NCBI RefSeq assembly: GCF_000369505.1
Contig: NZ_KB850055.1
Coordinates: forward strand, 1,178,001 to 1,242,000
Length of the DNA stretch: 64,000 nucleotides
From: Acinetobacter sp. NIPH 298
Lineage (GTDB): Bacteria; Pseudomonadota; Gammaproteobacteria; Pseudomonadales; Moraxellaceae
Reading direction: 5' to 3'
Below the pieces are notes generated by a model, which worked only from the letters and a program-made list of their open reading frames with translations, ran no database searches and was not told the DNA's origin. This document shows, one piece after another, positions 36,125 through 46,265 of this stretch; position 1 is the stretch's first letter, and each line of letters begins with the position of its first letter. The translations under genes were made by a program, and so were the position numbers.

Positions 36125-37297
36125 TTAAATTTCAATAGCCACAGCAGTTGCTTCACCACCACCGATACACAGTGCAGCAACACCTTTCTTTTTACCTAAA
36201 CGCTTTAAAGCGTAGATCAATGAAAGAATAATACGTGAACCTGTCGCACCAATTGGATGACCTAAAGCGCAAGCACCACCATGAATGTTGACTTTGGTTT
36301 CATCAATACCCAACTCATGAATAGGTGCCATTGCCACCATCGCAAATGCTTCATTGATTTCCCATGCATCAACATCCTCAACTGACCAACCCGCACGATC
36401 AAGCACTTTTTGAATCGCGCCAATAGGGGCTACAGTAAATTCACTTGGATGCTGTGAGTGGCTTGAAGTCGCCACAATTTTAGCCAAAACATTTAAACCA
36501 TTTGCTTGTGCATAGTCTTCGGTTGAAAGTACCAATGCGGCAGCACCGTCAGAAATAGAGCTAGAGTTCGCTGCGGTAATCGTACCGTCTTTACTAAAAG
36601 CAGGGCGTAACGTTGGGATCTTTTCAAGATTTGCTTTATGTGGTTGCTCATCTTGATCAACAAGCTCGACACCCTTACGACTCTTGACTTCAACAGGAAC
36701 GATTTCTTCTTTGAAATATCCTTCTGTGATTGCTGTCTGTGCTTTTTTCAGTGAAGAAATTGCAAAGTTATCCATCTGCTCACGGGTAAAGCCTTTGGTG
36801 TTTGCCATGTCCTGTGCAAATGAACCCATTAAGCGACCTGTTTCCGCATCTTCAAGACCATCCAAGAACATGTGATCTTTGACCTCACCATGACCCATGC
36901 GGTAGCCACCACGTGCTTTAGGCAGGATATATGGCGCATTGCTCATCGATTCCATACCACCAGCAACCACGATATTTGCGCTGCCTGCTTTTAAAGTATC
37001 AGAAGCAATTAATACCGCTTTCATCGCAGAGCCACATAGTTTATTGATTGTGACAGCGCCTACATGATCAGGAACACCAGCTTTACGCATTGCTTGACGA
37101 GCAGGACCTTGACCAATGCCTGCACTCAGCACACAACCAAAAATCACTTCATCCACTTGCTCAGGTCGAATGCCTGCACGTTGAATAGACTCACGAATCA
37201 CAGCAGCACCCAACTCAGGTGCTGTCAAAGCGGATAGGCTACCCTGAAAACCGCCCATCGCGGTACGACTACCTGAAACGATAACAATAGAACTCAT
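36125..37297 (-). CDS. atoB: Acetyl-CoA acetyltransferase (thiolase)
   Basis: 390 residues. The three catalytic regions are present: NKLCGSAMKAV (active-site Cys near 89), GGACALGHPIGATGSRI (His) and ALCIGGGEATAVA (second Cys) near the C-terminus. It splits acetoacetyl-CoA to two acetyl-CoA, or runs in reverse. It is transcribed after the CoA-transferase pair with a 73-nt gap and most likely forms one acetoacetate-using operon with them. Confidence 0.93.
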   Translation of the reverse strand: MSSIVIVSGSRTAMGGFQGSLSALTAPELGAAVIRESIQRAGIRPEQVDEVIFGCVLSAGIGQGPARQAMRKAGVPDHVGAVTINKLCGSAMKAVLIASDTLKAGSANIVVAGGMESMSNAPYILPKARGGYRMGHGEVKDHMFLDGLEDAETGRLMGSFAQDMANTKGFTREQMDNFAISSLKKAQTAITEGYFKEEIVPVEVKSRKGVELVDQDEQPHKANLEKIPTLRPAFSKDGTITAANSSSISDGAAALVLSTEDYAQANGLNVLAKIVATSSHSQHPSEFTVAPIGAIQKVLDRAGWSVEDVDAWEINEAFAMVAMAPIHELGIDETKVNIHGGACALGHPIGATGSRIILSLIYALKRLGKKKGVAALCIGGGEATAVAIEI

Positions 37298-37370
37298 TTT
37301 TAATATCTCTTAAAATTTATGTTGTGATAAAACTGCTCTAGTTGGAACCAGAGCAGAACATTTGATCAAA

Positions 37371-38018
37371 TCAAGCAACTAAGGATTTATTAAAAATTAA
37401 AGGTACACCTGTAACAGCACGAATTTGCTCGAGTGTCACATCTTCAGCCAGTTCAATCAGTTCAACACCTTGTGGGGTAATATCCATCACACCCAAATCA
37501 GTGATGATACGATGCACCACGCCTTGACCTGTTAAAGGGAGACTACAATTCGGGACGATCTTTGGCGTACCATCTTTGGCACAGTGTTCCATCAAAACCA
37601 CAACTTTCTGAACACCGACAACCAAATCCATTGCACCGCCCATACCTTTGACTTTCTTGCCAGGGATCATCCAGTTGGCCAAGTCACCTTGTTCAGAAAC
37701 TTCCATTGCCCCTAATATTGCAATATTGACATGACCGCCACGGATCATGGCGAAAGATTCAGAGCTAGAGAAAAAAGCTGCGCCAGCACGCGCCGTAATG
37801 GTTTGCTTTCCAGCATTGATCAGATCGGCATCAAGCGTATCTTCAGTTGGGAAAGCGTCAATACCGAGTAAACCATTTTCAGACTGCAACCAAACATTCA
37901 TATTTTCCGGAATATAATTGGCAACAAGGGTAGGTAAGCCAATGCCTAAATTCACATAAAAGCCATCTTCAAGTTCTTGTGCAGCACGTTGTGCCATTTC
38001 ATTACGTGACCAAGCCAT
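37371..38018 (-). CDS. scoB: 3-oxoacid CoA-transferase subunit B
   Basis: 215 residues. The sequence [10 protein letters not shown] holds the catalytic Glu of this family, and [20 protein letters not shown] is typical of subunit B. It begins 1 nt after the subunit A stop. Together the two move CoA from succinyl-CoA or another acyl-CoA to acetoacetate. The choice between Sco and Ato names cannot be made from sequence by eye. Confidence 0.92.
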   Translation of the reverse strand: MAWSRNEMAQRAAQELEDGFYVNLGIGLPTLVANYIPENMNVWLQSENGLLGIDAFPTEDTLDADLINAGKQTITARAGAAFFSSSESFAMIRGGHVNIAILGAMEVSEQGDLANWMIPGKKVKGMGGAMDLVVGVQKVVVLMEHCAKDGTPKIVPNCSLPLTGQGVVHRIITDLGVMDITPQGVELIELAEDVTLEQIRAVTGVPLIFNKSLVA

Positions 38019-38019
38019 T

Positions 38020-38724
38020 TTATACTGCCTCCATGCTTAAGGTTTTTTGTTCGATACGCTTTTCAGGTGAAGCATTCAAAATAATGCGATTTACATAGAT
38101 GCCTGCCAAATGAATCTCATCAGGATCTAATTCACCAATTTCGACCACATGTTCAACTTCAGCGATGGTGATTTTTCCAGCCATGGCACACTCAGGATTA
38201 AAGTTCTGCGCGGTTTTGCGGAACACCAAATTACCTGCTTTGTCGGCTTTATAAGCTTTTACCAAAGCAACATCAGCCGTAAGTGATTCTTCTAAAATAT
38301 AGTTTTTACCATTGAAGTTACGCTGTTCTTTACCTTCAGCGATCAATGTGCCTACACCTGTTTGGGTATAGAAAGCAGGAATCCCTGCACCACCAGCACG
38401 TAATTTCTCAGCCAAAGTACCTTGTGGGGTAAGTTCGACTTCAAGTTCACCATTGAGATATTGGCGTTCAAATTCTTTATTTTCTCCTACATAAGAGGAG
38501 ATCATTTTTTTGATTTGTTTTGTTTGCAGTAAAATCCCTAAACCGAAGTCATCAACACCTGCATTATTAGAAATACAGGTTAGACCTGTTGCACCGCTTT
38601 GTTTAACTGCGACAATTAATTTTTCAGGAATCCCACACAAACCGAAACCGCCTACAGCAAGTGTTTGGTTATTGGTAATTACATCTTTGAGCGCTGCCTC
38701 TGCGCTGCTATAAACCTTATTCAT
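38020..38724 (-). CDS. scoA: 3-oxoacid CoA-transferase subunit A
   Basis: 234 residues with [13 protein letters not shown] near the N-terminus, [12 protein letters not shown], and [18 protein letters not shown], the usual subunit A landmarks. AGGAAAATAAGAG precedes the ATG. First gene of the three-gene operon scoA-scoB-atoB. It would use the acetoacetate produced by LiuE. Confidence 0.92.
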   Translation of the reverse strand: MNKVYSSAEAALKDVITNNQTLAVGGFGLCGIPEKLIVAVKQSGATGLTCISNNAGVDDFGLGILLQTKQIKKMISSYVGENKEFERQYLNGELEVELTPQGTLAEKLRAGGAGIPAFYTQTGVGTLIAEGKEQRNFNGKNYILEESLTADVALVKAYKADKAGNLVFRKTAQNFNPECAMAGKITIAEVEHVVEIGELDPDEIHLAGIYVNRIILNASPEKRIEQKTLSMEAV

Positions 38725-38956
38725 TCTCTTATTTTCCTACGATCCCTTAGTATCTTTATTATTAGCACTTGGCTTTCGGGTATAGAAGTTGATTTTTCTT
38801 AAGGATTGATGAGGAAAATTAATAAATAACAATTTAGATAAAATAGAAAACCGTCATCAAAACCATGATCAATTCAGCATAATATTGATTTTCATTAGTA
38901 AAATTGCATTTATCAAAAATACCCACTGGAAATAAAGTTGCCAAATTATTAATAAT

Positions 38957-39838
38957 TTAAAATTTATGATTGACTAAAGTTTCAATAAATTGCGTTGAAA
39001 TATGTGATATTTCAAAATTTTTCTTATAGATAATACCCACTGTTTTATGAAAGGTTCCGTCTTCCAATTCTAGTAATACATTTTCATTTAAATCAATGTG
39101 TTTGGCAAAATGGCGAGGGATCGCACTTACGCCAATACCATGCGCAACAAAGCTTGAAAGAGAAGAAATTTGATGACATTCAATTTTTAAGTCCAAGGTC
39201 ATATTGTTGCGTAAACAGTTTTGCTCAACCAAATGACGGACAATTGATGGCTTTTGCAGGGTTATAAAAGGATTGGAAAAAAGTTGTTGCCAAGTGATAG
39301 CGGCAGAACTAGCTAAGGCATGATTTTTAGGCAATAAAGCGAGGAAATCTTCCTCAAATAAAGGTTTAAATTCTAGACCTTCAGTTAGATCAGGTTCAAA
39401 ACATATTCCTAACTCAAAAATACCATCTTGCACTTTTTCAATAATAGTTTCATTCGGAATATCATGGATGGAAAAGTTGAGGTTTGGATGAAGTGATAAA
39501 AACGCATGAATCACCTCGGGCAAGATTGCATGGGTGACAAATGGCATTGAAGCAATGCTTAATGTTCCGCGGTTCAATTTAAAGCGCTGTTTGACATCAT
39601 TTTCCATCTCCTCCCAATTTGCGAGTAATTTCTTTGCATAGGGGATCAATGATTTTCCCTCCTGAGAGAGTTCAACACGGCGTGTATTTCGGTTAAACAG
39701 CTTACCGCCCAATTCCTCTTCAAGACTTTTGATAGAAAGACTCAGGGCAGATTGGCTCAGGTGTAACTCAAGAGAAGCATTGGCATAATTTAAGGTACGA
39801 GCAAGTGCCAAAAAGGCTTTTAATTGCTTAAGTGTCAT
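38957..39838 (-). CDS. LysR-family transcriptional regulator
   Basis: The start at 39838 (MTLKQLKAFLALARTLNYA) has AAGGAAAGAC just upstream and gives the usual family length, 293 residues; the frame extends 36 codons further with no binding site. The HTH is ASLELHLSQSALSLSIKSLEEELGG. It lies upstream of and in the same direction as the CoA-transferase operon, 232 nt away. It resembles regulators of amino-acid or acid catabolism; target unproven. Confidence 0.88.
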   Translation of the reverse strand: MTLKQLKAFLALARTLNYANASLELHLSQSALSLSIKSLEEELGGKLFNRNTRRVELSQEGKSLIPYAKKLLANWEEMENDVKQRFKLNRGTLSIASMPFVTHAILPEVIHAFLSLHPNLNFSIHDIPNETIIEKVQDGIFELGICFEPDLTEGLEFKPLFEEDFLALLPKNHALASSAAITWQQLFSNPFITLQKPSIVRHLVEQNCLRNNMTLDLKIECHQISSLSSFVAHGIGVSAIPRHFAKHIDLNENVLLELEDGTFHKTVGIIYKKNFEISHISTQFIETLVNHKF

Positions 39839-39944
39839 GTCTTTCCTTGAATTAAACCCATCCAAGGCAATAATGTATCGTAAAAATGAGCTGAATGTTA
39901 TTTTAGGAATTTTTTTTTTCAAAGAATGGTGGATAAATAGACTC

Positions 39945-39980
39945 AATAAAAACTCCCACCATCAGAAAATAGGGGAGTTT
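39945..39980 (-). terminator. Terminator after the SRPBCC gene
   Basis: On the minus strand AACTCCC and GGGAGTT (39973-39979 and 39951-39957) form a stem followed by TTTTTATTG. Confidence 0.75.
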
Positions 39981-40016
39981 GATTCTAAAATTAGAACAAT
40001 TCAGTTTTCTCTAAAA

Positions 40017-40448
40017 TTAAACTTTTAATTTTTTAAGCCCACGGCTCACACCATTTTGTAGTGCAACTTTAATGATTGCGCCAATATACGGAACTCGACC
40101 TTTAAACATAATCGTATAATCCAAACGACTACGGTTATTGCCAAGATCAGTAAAGATCATCACACCGCGATGATCTTTGATCGGTGCAATACCACTGGTA
40201 ATGGCATATTCAATCCGTTCATTTTCGACGTAGACCAAATTTGTTTCGACAAATGATGGAGTCAGTGGAATAGATAACTTACGTGCTGAACCCACACCAT
40301 TACGCGCATCCTTGCCATCACTGAGACGAGTCACTTTTGCTGGGGCGAAAATTTTATTTAGGTTTTCGTGCTCACTGAGGGTCGCGAAAACCTTTTCGAC
40401 AGGTGCATTGAATTCTTGCGTTATGTTGATCTGTTGCATTTTTAGCAT
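40017..40448 (-). CDS. SRPBCC/START-like lipid- or ligand-binding protein
   Basis: Start at 40448, with GAAGGA about 8 nt before it; the longer frame from 40487 lacks a binding site. The 143-residue product has the polyketide_cyc2/SRPBCC pattern: TQEFNAPVEKVFATLSEHENL at the N-terminus and SRLDYTIMFKGRVPYIGAII near the C-terminus. This fold binds hydrophobic ligands in a deep pocket. No catalytic assignment is possible, and neighbours do not show a role. Confidence 0.78.
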   Translation of the reverse strand: MLKMQQINITQEFNAPVEKVFATLSEHENLNKIFAPAKVTRLSDGKDARNGVGSARKLSIPLTPSFVETNLVYVENERIEYAITSGIAPIKDHRGVMIFTDLGNNRSRLDYTIMFKGRVPYIGAIIKVALQNGVSRGLKKLKV

Positions 40449-40529
40449 CTCAATTCCTTCTTTTAATTTGACATGATGTATTGTCATTTTTGAAATAGTA
40501 GCATGCTTTGAAAGACTCAGGAATTTTCC

Positions 40530-40615
40530 TTTGTCGGAAATTTGAATAAAGTTTAATGAAGATAATTCAACAAATCCGAGATATGTAAGGGAATATGCTT
40601 GTTCAATCCGACAAA
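40530..40615. repeat. Spaced inverted repeat before the siderophore receptor
   Basis: TTTGTCGGA (40530-40538) and TCCGACAAA (40607-40615) are perfect 9-bp inverted copies 68 nt apart. The right copy ends 66 nt before the receptor start. No good Fur consensus is seen here, so this may be the site of another regulator. Confidence 0.45.
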
Positions 40616-40680
40616 ATTGTGAATACTCATCCTCGTAAAACTTAGGCTGTAAGATTATCTTTTGGGGTTAGGCAACGACT

Positions 40681-42852
40681 GTGAAAACATATCCATTTTC
40701 TCGTTTACAAAAAGCATTATTGGCAGTTGGCTCATTTTCATACTTAGGGCTTAGCTCAACAGTCGTACATGCAGAAAATGAAAATACGACACCACGACTC
40801 CCAACCATTACCGTCGCAGCACAAGTAGAACAGCCCCTATATCACCAGCCAAAAGTGAATTTATCGGGTTTTACTCAGCAAAATCTTATAGAAATTCCTG
40901 CATCCATCAACACAGTCACAGCAGAACGCATTGCCGATCAACATGCTAAAACTCTCAGCGATGTCGTAAAAAATGATGCCGCAGTCGGTGATGGCTATGC
41001 TCCAATTGGTTATTATCCAAACTTTGTCATGCGTGGCTTTGCGTTAAATCTCGGTTCAAGCTATTTACTGAATGGTAACTTGCTACGAGGGGAGCAAAAT
41101 GTGGCACTTGAAAACAAAGAGCAAGTCGAAATCCTAAAAGGCATCAGTGCGATCCAAAGCGGTATGTCGACACCGGGCGGAGTTGTTAACTATGTGACTA
41201 AACGACCAAAAGACATTCGTTCAGTTACGCTAGAAACAGATAGTCAGGGTGGTTATCGTGTTGCAACGGATATCGGTGATATGCTGGGTGAAAATCAACA
41301 ATTTGGCTATCGAATCAATGTAGCGCACGAAGAGATTCATCCATATGTAGAACATACCGATGGTAAGCGTTTATTTGGCGCTTTGGCTTTAGATTGGAAC
41401 ATTTCAGATGCTTCAAAACTAGAATTTGATATCGAATCACAGCGCCAACGTCAACGTTCTGTCGCAGGTTATCAGTTACTTGATGGAAAAACCGTACCCA
41501 CTGGCGTTGAATGGGATCGCTTGCTTGGCTATCAAAGCTGGAGTAAACCTGTCACCAATGAAAGCCTCAATGCCAGCTTAAAGTATAGTCAACAAATCAA
41601 TGAGAATTGGTCTGCGAACCTATCTGCGTCGCAAAGCCGTGTCGTGGTCGATGATTATTCAGCATTTCCATGGGGCTGTTACAGTGAAATATGTGAGACT
41701 ACAGGCTTAGGCAATAGTTTTGACCAAAATGGAAACTATGATATTTATGATTTTCGTAGCCCAGATGACAGCTACCTGACCAATCAATTTAAAGCAGGAT
41801 TAAACGGTAAATTTAATACGGGATCTTGGCAACATAAGCTGAATGTTGAATTGTCACAGACCTACAAACGCCGTGCCCAATATGATGCTATCAATGAGTT
41901 AGTGGGCACAGGAAATATTTATAAAGATAGTGAGACACACAATCCACCTAACATTTCTTTAGGCAATCATTATAAATCTTTAGATAGTCAGCAAACCGCA
42001 CTCAACTTGCTCGATCAGATTGATTTTAATAATACTTGGTCAGTTTTAGTGGGTGGAAAACTGCTGCATTTAGATGAAAAAGCTTATGATGCTGCAACTA
42101 ATACTATCCGTGATACGGACTTAAACCGATTCTTGCCTCAGTTCGCGCTGATGTTTCAGCCTTGGGAAAATACCCATCTCTATGCGTCTTATGCCAAAGG
42201 CTTGAGCGATGGTGGACAAGCACCGTGGTTTGCCAATAATGCCTACGCAACTTTAGCACCTATAAAATCCACCCAGTATGAATTAGGAGTGAAGCATCAA
42301 TTACAATCTATACTGTTTACTGCTGCCATATTTAAATTAGAGCAAGATCATCAATATACAAATTTTGATAACTACTACTTAACTGAAGGTCAACAACACA
42401 ACCTTGGCATGGAACTAGGCGTACAAGGGCGGCTAGGACATAGCCTAGACATGATATCGACTTTAGCGCTTACTCGTTCACGCTTGAAGGATATAAATGC
42501 CTCAGATTATCAAGGGCATCAAACTCAAAATGTACCGAAAGTGCGTTTAGCCAGTTATTTGTCTTATCAAGTGCCGCAAGTAGATGGATTACGCTTGTTA
42601 ACAGGCATGCAATACAGCAGTAGTAAATACGCTAATAAATCAGGTACAGCGAAAGTATCTGGTTATACAATATTTAATGTAGGCACTGCCTATAACTTCC
42701 GTGCTTATGGGTATGACAATACTTTGAGATTTAATGTTGATAATGTATTCAATAAAAAATACTGGCGAGATGCTGGTAGCTTCTTTGGGGATGATTATTT
42801 ATTCCTTGGTGCGCCACGTACTGCACAGTTATCATGGAATGTGAGTTTTTGA
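40681..42852 (+). CDS. TonB-dependent siderophore receptor
   Basis: GTG start, 723 residues. Signal peptide ends VVHA (about residue 31); a TonB box (PTITVAA) follows near 40. The plug has SINTVTAERIADQHAKTLSDVV and VMRGFAL, and the barrel ends LSWNVSF with terminal Phe. It matches the TIGR01783-like siderophore receptors (FhuA/FhuE/FoxA group). No siderophore genes are nearby, so it probably takes up xenosiderophores. There is no STN domain. The start codon has only a weak site (GGGGTTAGG) about 10 nt upstream. Confidence 0.88.
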   Translation: MKTYPFSRLQKALLAVGSFSYLGLSSTVVHAENENTTPRLPTITVAAQVEQPLYHQPKVNLSGFTQQNLIEIPASINTVTAERIADQHAKTLSDVVKNDAAVGDGYAPIGYYPNFVMRGFALNLGSSYLLNGNLLRGEQNVALENKEQVEILKGISAIQSGMSTPGGVVNYVTKRPKDIRSVTLETDSQGGYRVATDIGDMLGENQQFGYRINVAHEEIHPYVEHTDGKRLFGALALDWNISDASKLEFDIESQRQRQRSVAGYQLLDGKTVPTGVEWDRLLGYQSWSKPVTNESLNASLKYSQQINENWSANLSASQSRVVVDDYSAFPWGCYSEICETTGLGNSFDQNGNYDIYDFRSPDDSYLTNQFKAGLNGKFNTGSWQHKLNVELSQTYKRRAQYDAINELVGTGNIYKDSETHNPPNISLGNHYKSLDSQQTALNLLDQIDFNNTWSVLVGGKLLHLDEKAYDAATNTIRDTDLNRFLPQFALMFQPWENTHLYASYAKGLSDGGQAPWFANNAYATLAPIKSTQYELGVKHQLQSILFTAAIFKLEQDHQYTNFDNYYLTEGQQHNLGMELGVQGRLGHSLDMISTLALTRSRLKDINASDYQGHQTQNVPKVRLASYLSYQVPQVDGLRLLTGMQYSSSKYANKSGTAKVSGYTIFNVGTAYNFRAYGYDNTLRFNVDNVFNKKYWRDAGSFFGDDYLFLGAPRTAQLSWNVSF

Positions 42853-42978
42853 TGATTTAGGATTACCACTATATCTATATGGTATTGATTAGATAAAGTG
42901 GATTTGAATCAGACAAGCTGATTGTTGAAAAATGTCCATCTATATCGTTGTATTAAAACGTCAAGATGGACATATAGA

Positions 42979-43173
42979 TTACTGAACTTGTGCAGGAAAA
43001 CCATCTTCAGCCAAAGCAACTGTAATCTTGTCGAGGCTTTCGGTCGTTTCAACACTGACCAGCTTGGTCGCTAAATCAATATCGACTTTGGCATTTGGAT
43101 CAATATCCTGAATCGTTGCCGTTACACCACGAGCACAACCACCACAGGTCATATTTTCAATCAATAATTTCAT
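42979..43173 (-). CDS. copZ: Copper chaperone, CopZ-like heavy-metal-associated protein
   Basis: 64 residues forming a single HMA ferredoxin-like domain. The metal site is MTCGGCARGV (Cys 10 and 13). It would carry Cu(I) in the cytosol and hand it to CopA, whose gene is divergent. Its promoter, with a 19-bp spacer, is at 43209-43239. Confidence 0.9.
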   Translation of the reverse strand: MKLLIENMTCGGCARGVTATIQDIDPNAKVDIDLATKLVSVETTESLDKITVALAEDGFPAQVQ

Positions 43174-43208
43174 AAATTTTCTCCGAGTAGAACATCACTT
43201 CACTGCAA

Positions 43209-43239
43209 AGTTTAAACCTTGTCACGATAGTAAGGTCAA
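43209..43239 (-). promoter_or_regulatory. MerR/CueR-type promoter of copZ
   Basis: On the minus strand TTGACC (43239-43234) and TAAACT (43214-43209) are separated by 19 bp, the long spacer that MerR-family activators untwist. ACCTT and AAGGT frame the spacer as the operator. Confidence 0.75.
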
Positions 43240-43263
43240 GTGTATTTTTTTGAAAAAATTTGC

Positions 43264-43294
43264 TTGACCTTACCATGATGTCAATCTGTATGCT
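43264..43294 (+). promoter_or_regulatory. MerR/CueR-type promoter of copA
   Basis: TTGACC (43264-43269) and TATGCT (43289-43294) are separated by 19 bp. ACCTTACC begins the spacer; the right operator half is less symmetrical than in the copZ promoter. Confidence 0.75.
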
Positions 43295-43326
43295 GATCCT
43301 CATAGATTGTAATGACAGAGGTTGTT

Positions 43327-45804
43327 ATGGATTCAAAAAATATTAAATCTTCTCCCTACCATGAAACATTGTCGATTTCAGGCATGACGTGTGCTTCTTG
43401 TGTAGGTCGAGTCGAAAAGGCACTAAAGAAAGTCGACGGTGTCGAGAGTGCAGCAGTCAATTTGGCAACAGAAAAGGCTTTCGTTTCCTCATCAAAACCG
43501 TTAGATCTAACAGAATTGACGAAAGCAGTGGAGCGCGCTGGCTATGAGGTAGTCGTTACTCAACCCATTGAACTGACGATTGAAGGGATGACCTGTGCTT
43601 CTTGTGTAGCACGAGTAGAAAAAGCCCTGAAGAAAATAGAGGGCGTACAACAGGCAAATGTAAACCTTGCCACTGAAAGTGCATGGATACAGGGTAATGC
43701 TCAGCTAAAAAGCCACGATCTAATTCAGGCTGTAAAAAAAGCAGGCTACAACGCCAAGTTGGTTGAACAAAATCAAAGTGATCGACAGGAGAAAAAAGCT
43801 TCCGAACAGCAACAGCTTAAACGAGATTTAATCATTTCCCTGATGCTTGCGTTGCCAGTTTTTATTTTGGAAATGGGATCACATATCGTTCCAGCGTTTC
43901 ATATGTGGATTATGCACAACATTGGTATACAACAAAGTTGGTTAATTCAATTTGTTTTGACTAGCTTGATTTTGATATTTCCTGGTCGACGTTTTTACCA
44001 AAAAGGAATTCCAGCGCTGTTTCGTTTCGCTCCAGATATGAACTCACTGGTTGCCGTGGGAACACTAGCTGCATATGGCTTTTCGCTGGTCGCAACTTTT
44101 ATTCCTCAAATACTGCCTCAGGGTACGGTCCATGTTTATTATGAGGCGGCAGCCGTCATCGTCAGTTTAATTCTGTTAGGGCGTTATCTTGAGGCAAAAG
44201 CCAAAGGACGGACTTCACAGGCCATTCAACATTTGGTAGGCATGCAAGCCAAAATGGCACGTATTTATCGTGATGGAAAAGTCATAGAAGTTCCAATTGC
44301 AGAAGTAACTACAGAGATGATTGTTGAGATTTGCCCCGGCGAACGTGTACCTGTCGATGGTGAGGTCATTGAAGGGCAAAGTTATATCGATGAATCCATG
44401 ATTACAGGTGAACCTGTGCCTGTAAAAAAACATCTTGGCGATCAGGTGGTCGGTGGAACAGTTAACCAAAATGGCACACTCAATATTCGAGCAACAGCCA
44501 TTGGCGAGTCTTCTGTATTAGCCCAAATTATTCGTATGGTTGAACAAGCTCAAGGTTCTAAATTACCGATTCAGGCCTTGGTTGATAAAGTAACCATGTG
44601 GTTTGTACCTGTGGTGATGCTCTTAGCCACTTTAACTTTTTTGGTTTGGTTTGTTTTTGGACCAGAGCCTGCTTTAACTTTTAGTTTAGTGAATGCTGTA
44701 GCTGTGCTGATTATTGCCTGTCCATGTGCGATGGGGCTCGCAACGCCGACTTCAATTATGGTCGGAACTGGACGTGGTGCAGAAATGGGGGTGCTATTCC
44801 GCAAAGGTGAAGCACTACAACTCTTGCAAGAAGCAAAAGTCGTTGCCGTGGATAAAACAGGGACATTAACCGAGGGTAAACCAACCCTAACAGATTTTCA
44901 TGTCCAGCAAGGGTTTGAGCATCAACAAGTCATGCGCATTGTGGCATCGGTTGAAGCAAAATCTGAACATCCGATTGCCTTGGCGATTGTTCAAGCTGCA
45001 CAACAGCAAAACATTAGTCTATTACCTGTTACTGCATTTGAGTCCGTGACAGGATCAGGGATCAAGGCTGAAGTTGATGGTCAGAAGATTCAAATCGGCG
45101 CTGATCGCTATATGCAACAATTAGGACTGGATGTCACATCGTTTGAACAAGAGGCAGCACGTTTGGGACAAAACGGTAAAACACCAATTTATGTGGCTAT
45201 TGATCAAAAGCTGGCTGCGATTATCGCCGTGGCCGACCCAATCAAAGAAACAACCTATGCAGCGATTGCCGCTTTACATCAACTAGGCTTAAAAGTTGCA
45301 ATGATTACAGGAGACAATCGTCATACCGCTCAAGCTATTGCAGCACGTTTAGATATTGATCAAGTTGTCGCTGAAGTGTTACCAGATGGAAAAGTCGATG
45401 CAGTACGCCAGTTACAACAGCAATATGGTCGAGTTGCATTTGTCGGTGATGGGATTAATGATGCACCCGCTTTAGCTCAAGCTGATATTGGTTTAGCAAT
45501 TGGAACAGGCACTGATGTTGCGATTGAGGCTGCAGACGTCGTATTAATGTCAGGCAGTCTACAAGGTGTGCCGAATGCAATCGCTTTAAGCAAAGCGACT
45601 ATTCGTAATATTCGACAAAATCTATTTTGGGCGTTTGTCTATAATATTGCTTTGATTCCAATTGCCGCAGGTGTGTTATACCCAGTATTTGGTATTTTAC
45701 TATCACCAATTTTTGCAGCAGGAGCGATGGCACTTTCTTCTGTTTTTGTATTGGGCAATGCTTTACGTCTAAAATATTTCCATGCAGCAACGATTAAAGC
45801 CTAA
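43327..45804 (+). CDS. copA: Cu(I)-exporting P1B-type ATPase CopA
   Basis: ATG 43327 is preferred over 43312 because AGAGG lies just before it. The 825-residue pump has two N-terminal HMA domains, each with GMTCASC (about residues 17-23 and 85-91), eight membrane segments, the TGEP actuator motif, the metal-binding CPC in [11 protein letters not shown], the phosphorylation site DKTGTLTEG and [14 protein letters not shown]. It exports Cu(I) across the inner membrane. It is divergent from copZ, and cueR follows in the same direction. Confidence 0.95.
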   Translation: MDSKNIKSSPYHETLSISGMTCASCVGRVEKALKKVDGVESAAVNLATEKAFVSSSKPLDLTELTKAVERAGYEVVVTQPIELTIEGMTCASCVARVEKALKKIEGVQQANVNLATESAWIQGNAQLKSHDLIQAVKKAGYNAKLVEQNQSDRQEKKASEQQQLKRDLIISLMLALPVFILEMGSHIVPAFHMWIMHNIGIQQSWLIQFVLTSLILIFPGRRFYQKGIPALFRFAPDMNSLVAVGTLAAYGFSLVATFIPQILPQGTVHVYYEAAAVIVSLILLGRYLEAKAKGRTSQAIQHLVGMQAKMARIYRDGKVIEVPIAEVTTEMIVEICPGERVPVDGEVIEGQSYIDESMITGEPVPVKKHLGDQVVGGTVNQNGTLNIRATAIGESSVLAQIIRMVEQAQGSKLPIQALVDKVTMWFVPVVMLLATLTFLVWFVFGPEPALTFSLVNAVAVLIIACPCAMGLATPTSIMVGTGRGAEMGVLFRKGEALQLLQEAKVVAVDKTGTLTEGKPTLTDFHVQQGFEHQQVMRIVASVEAKSEHPIALAIVQAAQQQNISLLPVTAFESVTGSGIKAEVDGQKIQIGADRYMQQLGLDVTSFEQEAARLGQNGKTPIYVAIDQKLAAIIAVADPIKETTYAAIAALHQLGLKVAMITGDNRHTAQAIAARLDIDQVVAEVLPDGKVDAVRQLQQQYGRVAFVGDGINDAPALAQADIGLAIGTGTDVAIEAADVVLMSGSLQGVPNAIALSKATIRNIRQNLFWAFVYNIALIPIAAGVLYPVFGILLSPIFAAGAMALSSVFVLGNALRLKYFHAATIKA

Positions 45805-45817
45805 ACGCTACGTTCTT

Positions 45818-45850
45818 ATGGGTTTGAGTGAAAATTTGACTTAAACCCAT
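45818..45850. repeat. Hairpin between copA and cueR
   Basis: ATGGGTTT (45818-45825) pairs with AAACCCAT (45843-45850); AGT/ACT inside can extend the stem. No run of T follows, so it is not a standard terminator. It may set how much cueR is made from copA transcripts. Confidence 0.5.
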
Positions 45851-45868
45851 TTGATTGAGAGGAAAGTT

Positions 45869-46258
45869 ATGAATATTGGTCAAGTATCTAAAAAAACAGG
45901 CATTTCTACCAAAATGATTCGCTACTATGAACAGATTGGTTTGCTCGGTATAGCAAAAAGATCTGATTCTGGCTATCGGATTTATTCTGAACAAGACGTA
46001 AAAACTTTAAGTTTTATAAGAAATTCCCGTGATTTAGGATTTTCCTCTGAACAGATGAAAGAGCTATTATCATTGTGGAAAAATACAGGACGACATAGCG
46101 CTGAAGTAAAGCAATTGGCACTTAAGCATATTGAAAATTTGAACCATAAAATTACTCAATTACAAGAAATGGTAAATTTGTTGCAGACTTCTGCCGATCA
46201 TTGTTCAGGTGATGATCAAGCAGATTGTGCTATTTTGAACAATCTTGAACAGGGCTAA
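45869..46258 (+). CDS. cueR: Cu(I)-responsive MerR-family regulator CueR
   Basis: ATG 45869 follows GAGAGG at 8 nt. The 129-residue protein has the MerR HTH (NIGQVSKKTGISTKMIRYYEQIGLL), the dimerisation helix and a C-terminal metal loop CSGDDQADC, closely matching the CueR loop CPGDDSADC with its two copper-binding cysteines. It should activate the copA and copZ promoters at 43209-43294. Downstream, a convergent gene ends only 7 nt away. Confidence 0.93.
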   Translation: MNIGQVSKKTGISTKMIRYYEQIGLLGIAKRSDSGYRIYSEQDVKTLSFIRNSRDLGFSSEQMKELLSLWKNTGRHSAEVKQLALKHIENLNHKITQLQEMVNLLQTSADHCSGDDQADCAILNNLEQG

Positions 46259-46265
46259 TCAATAC

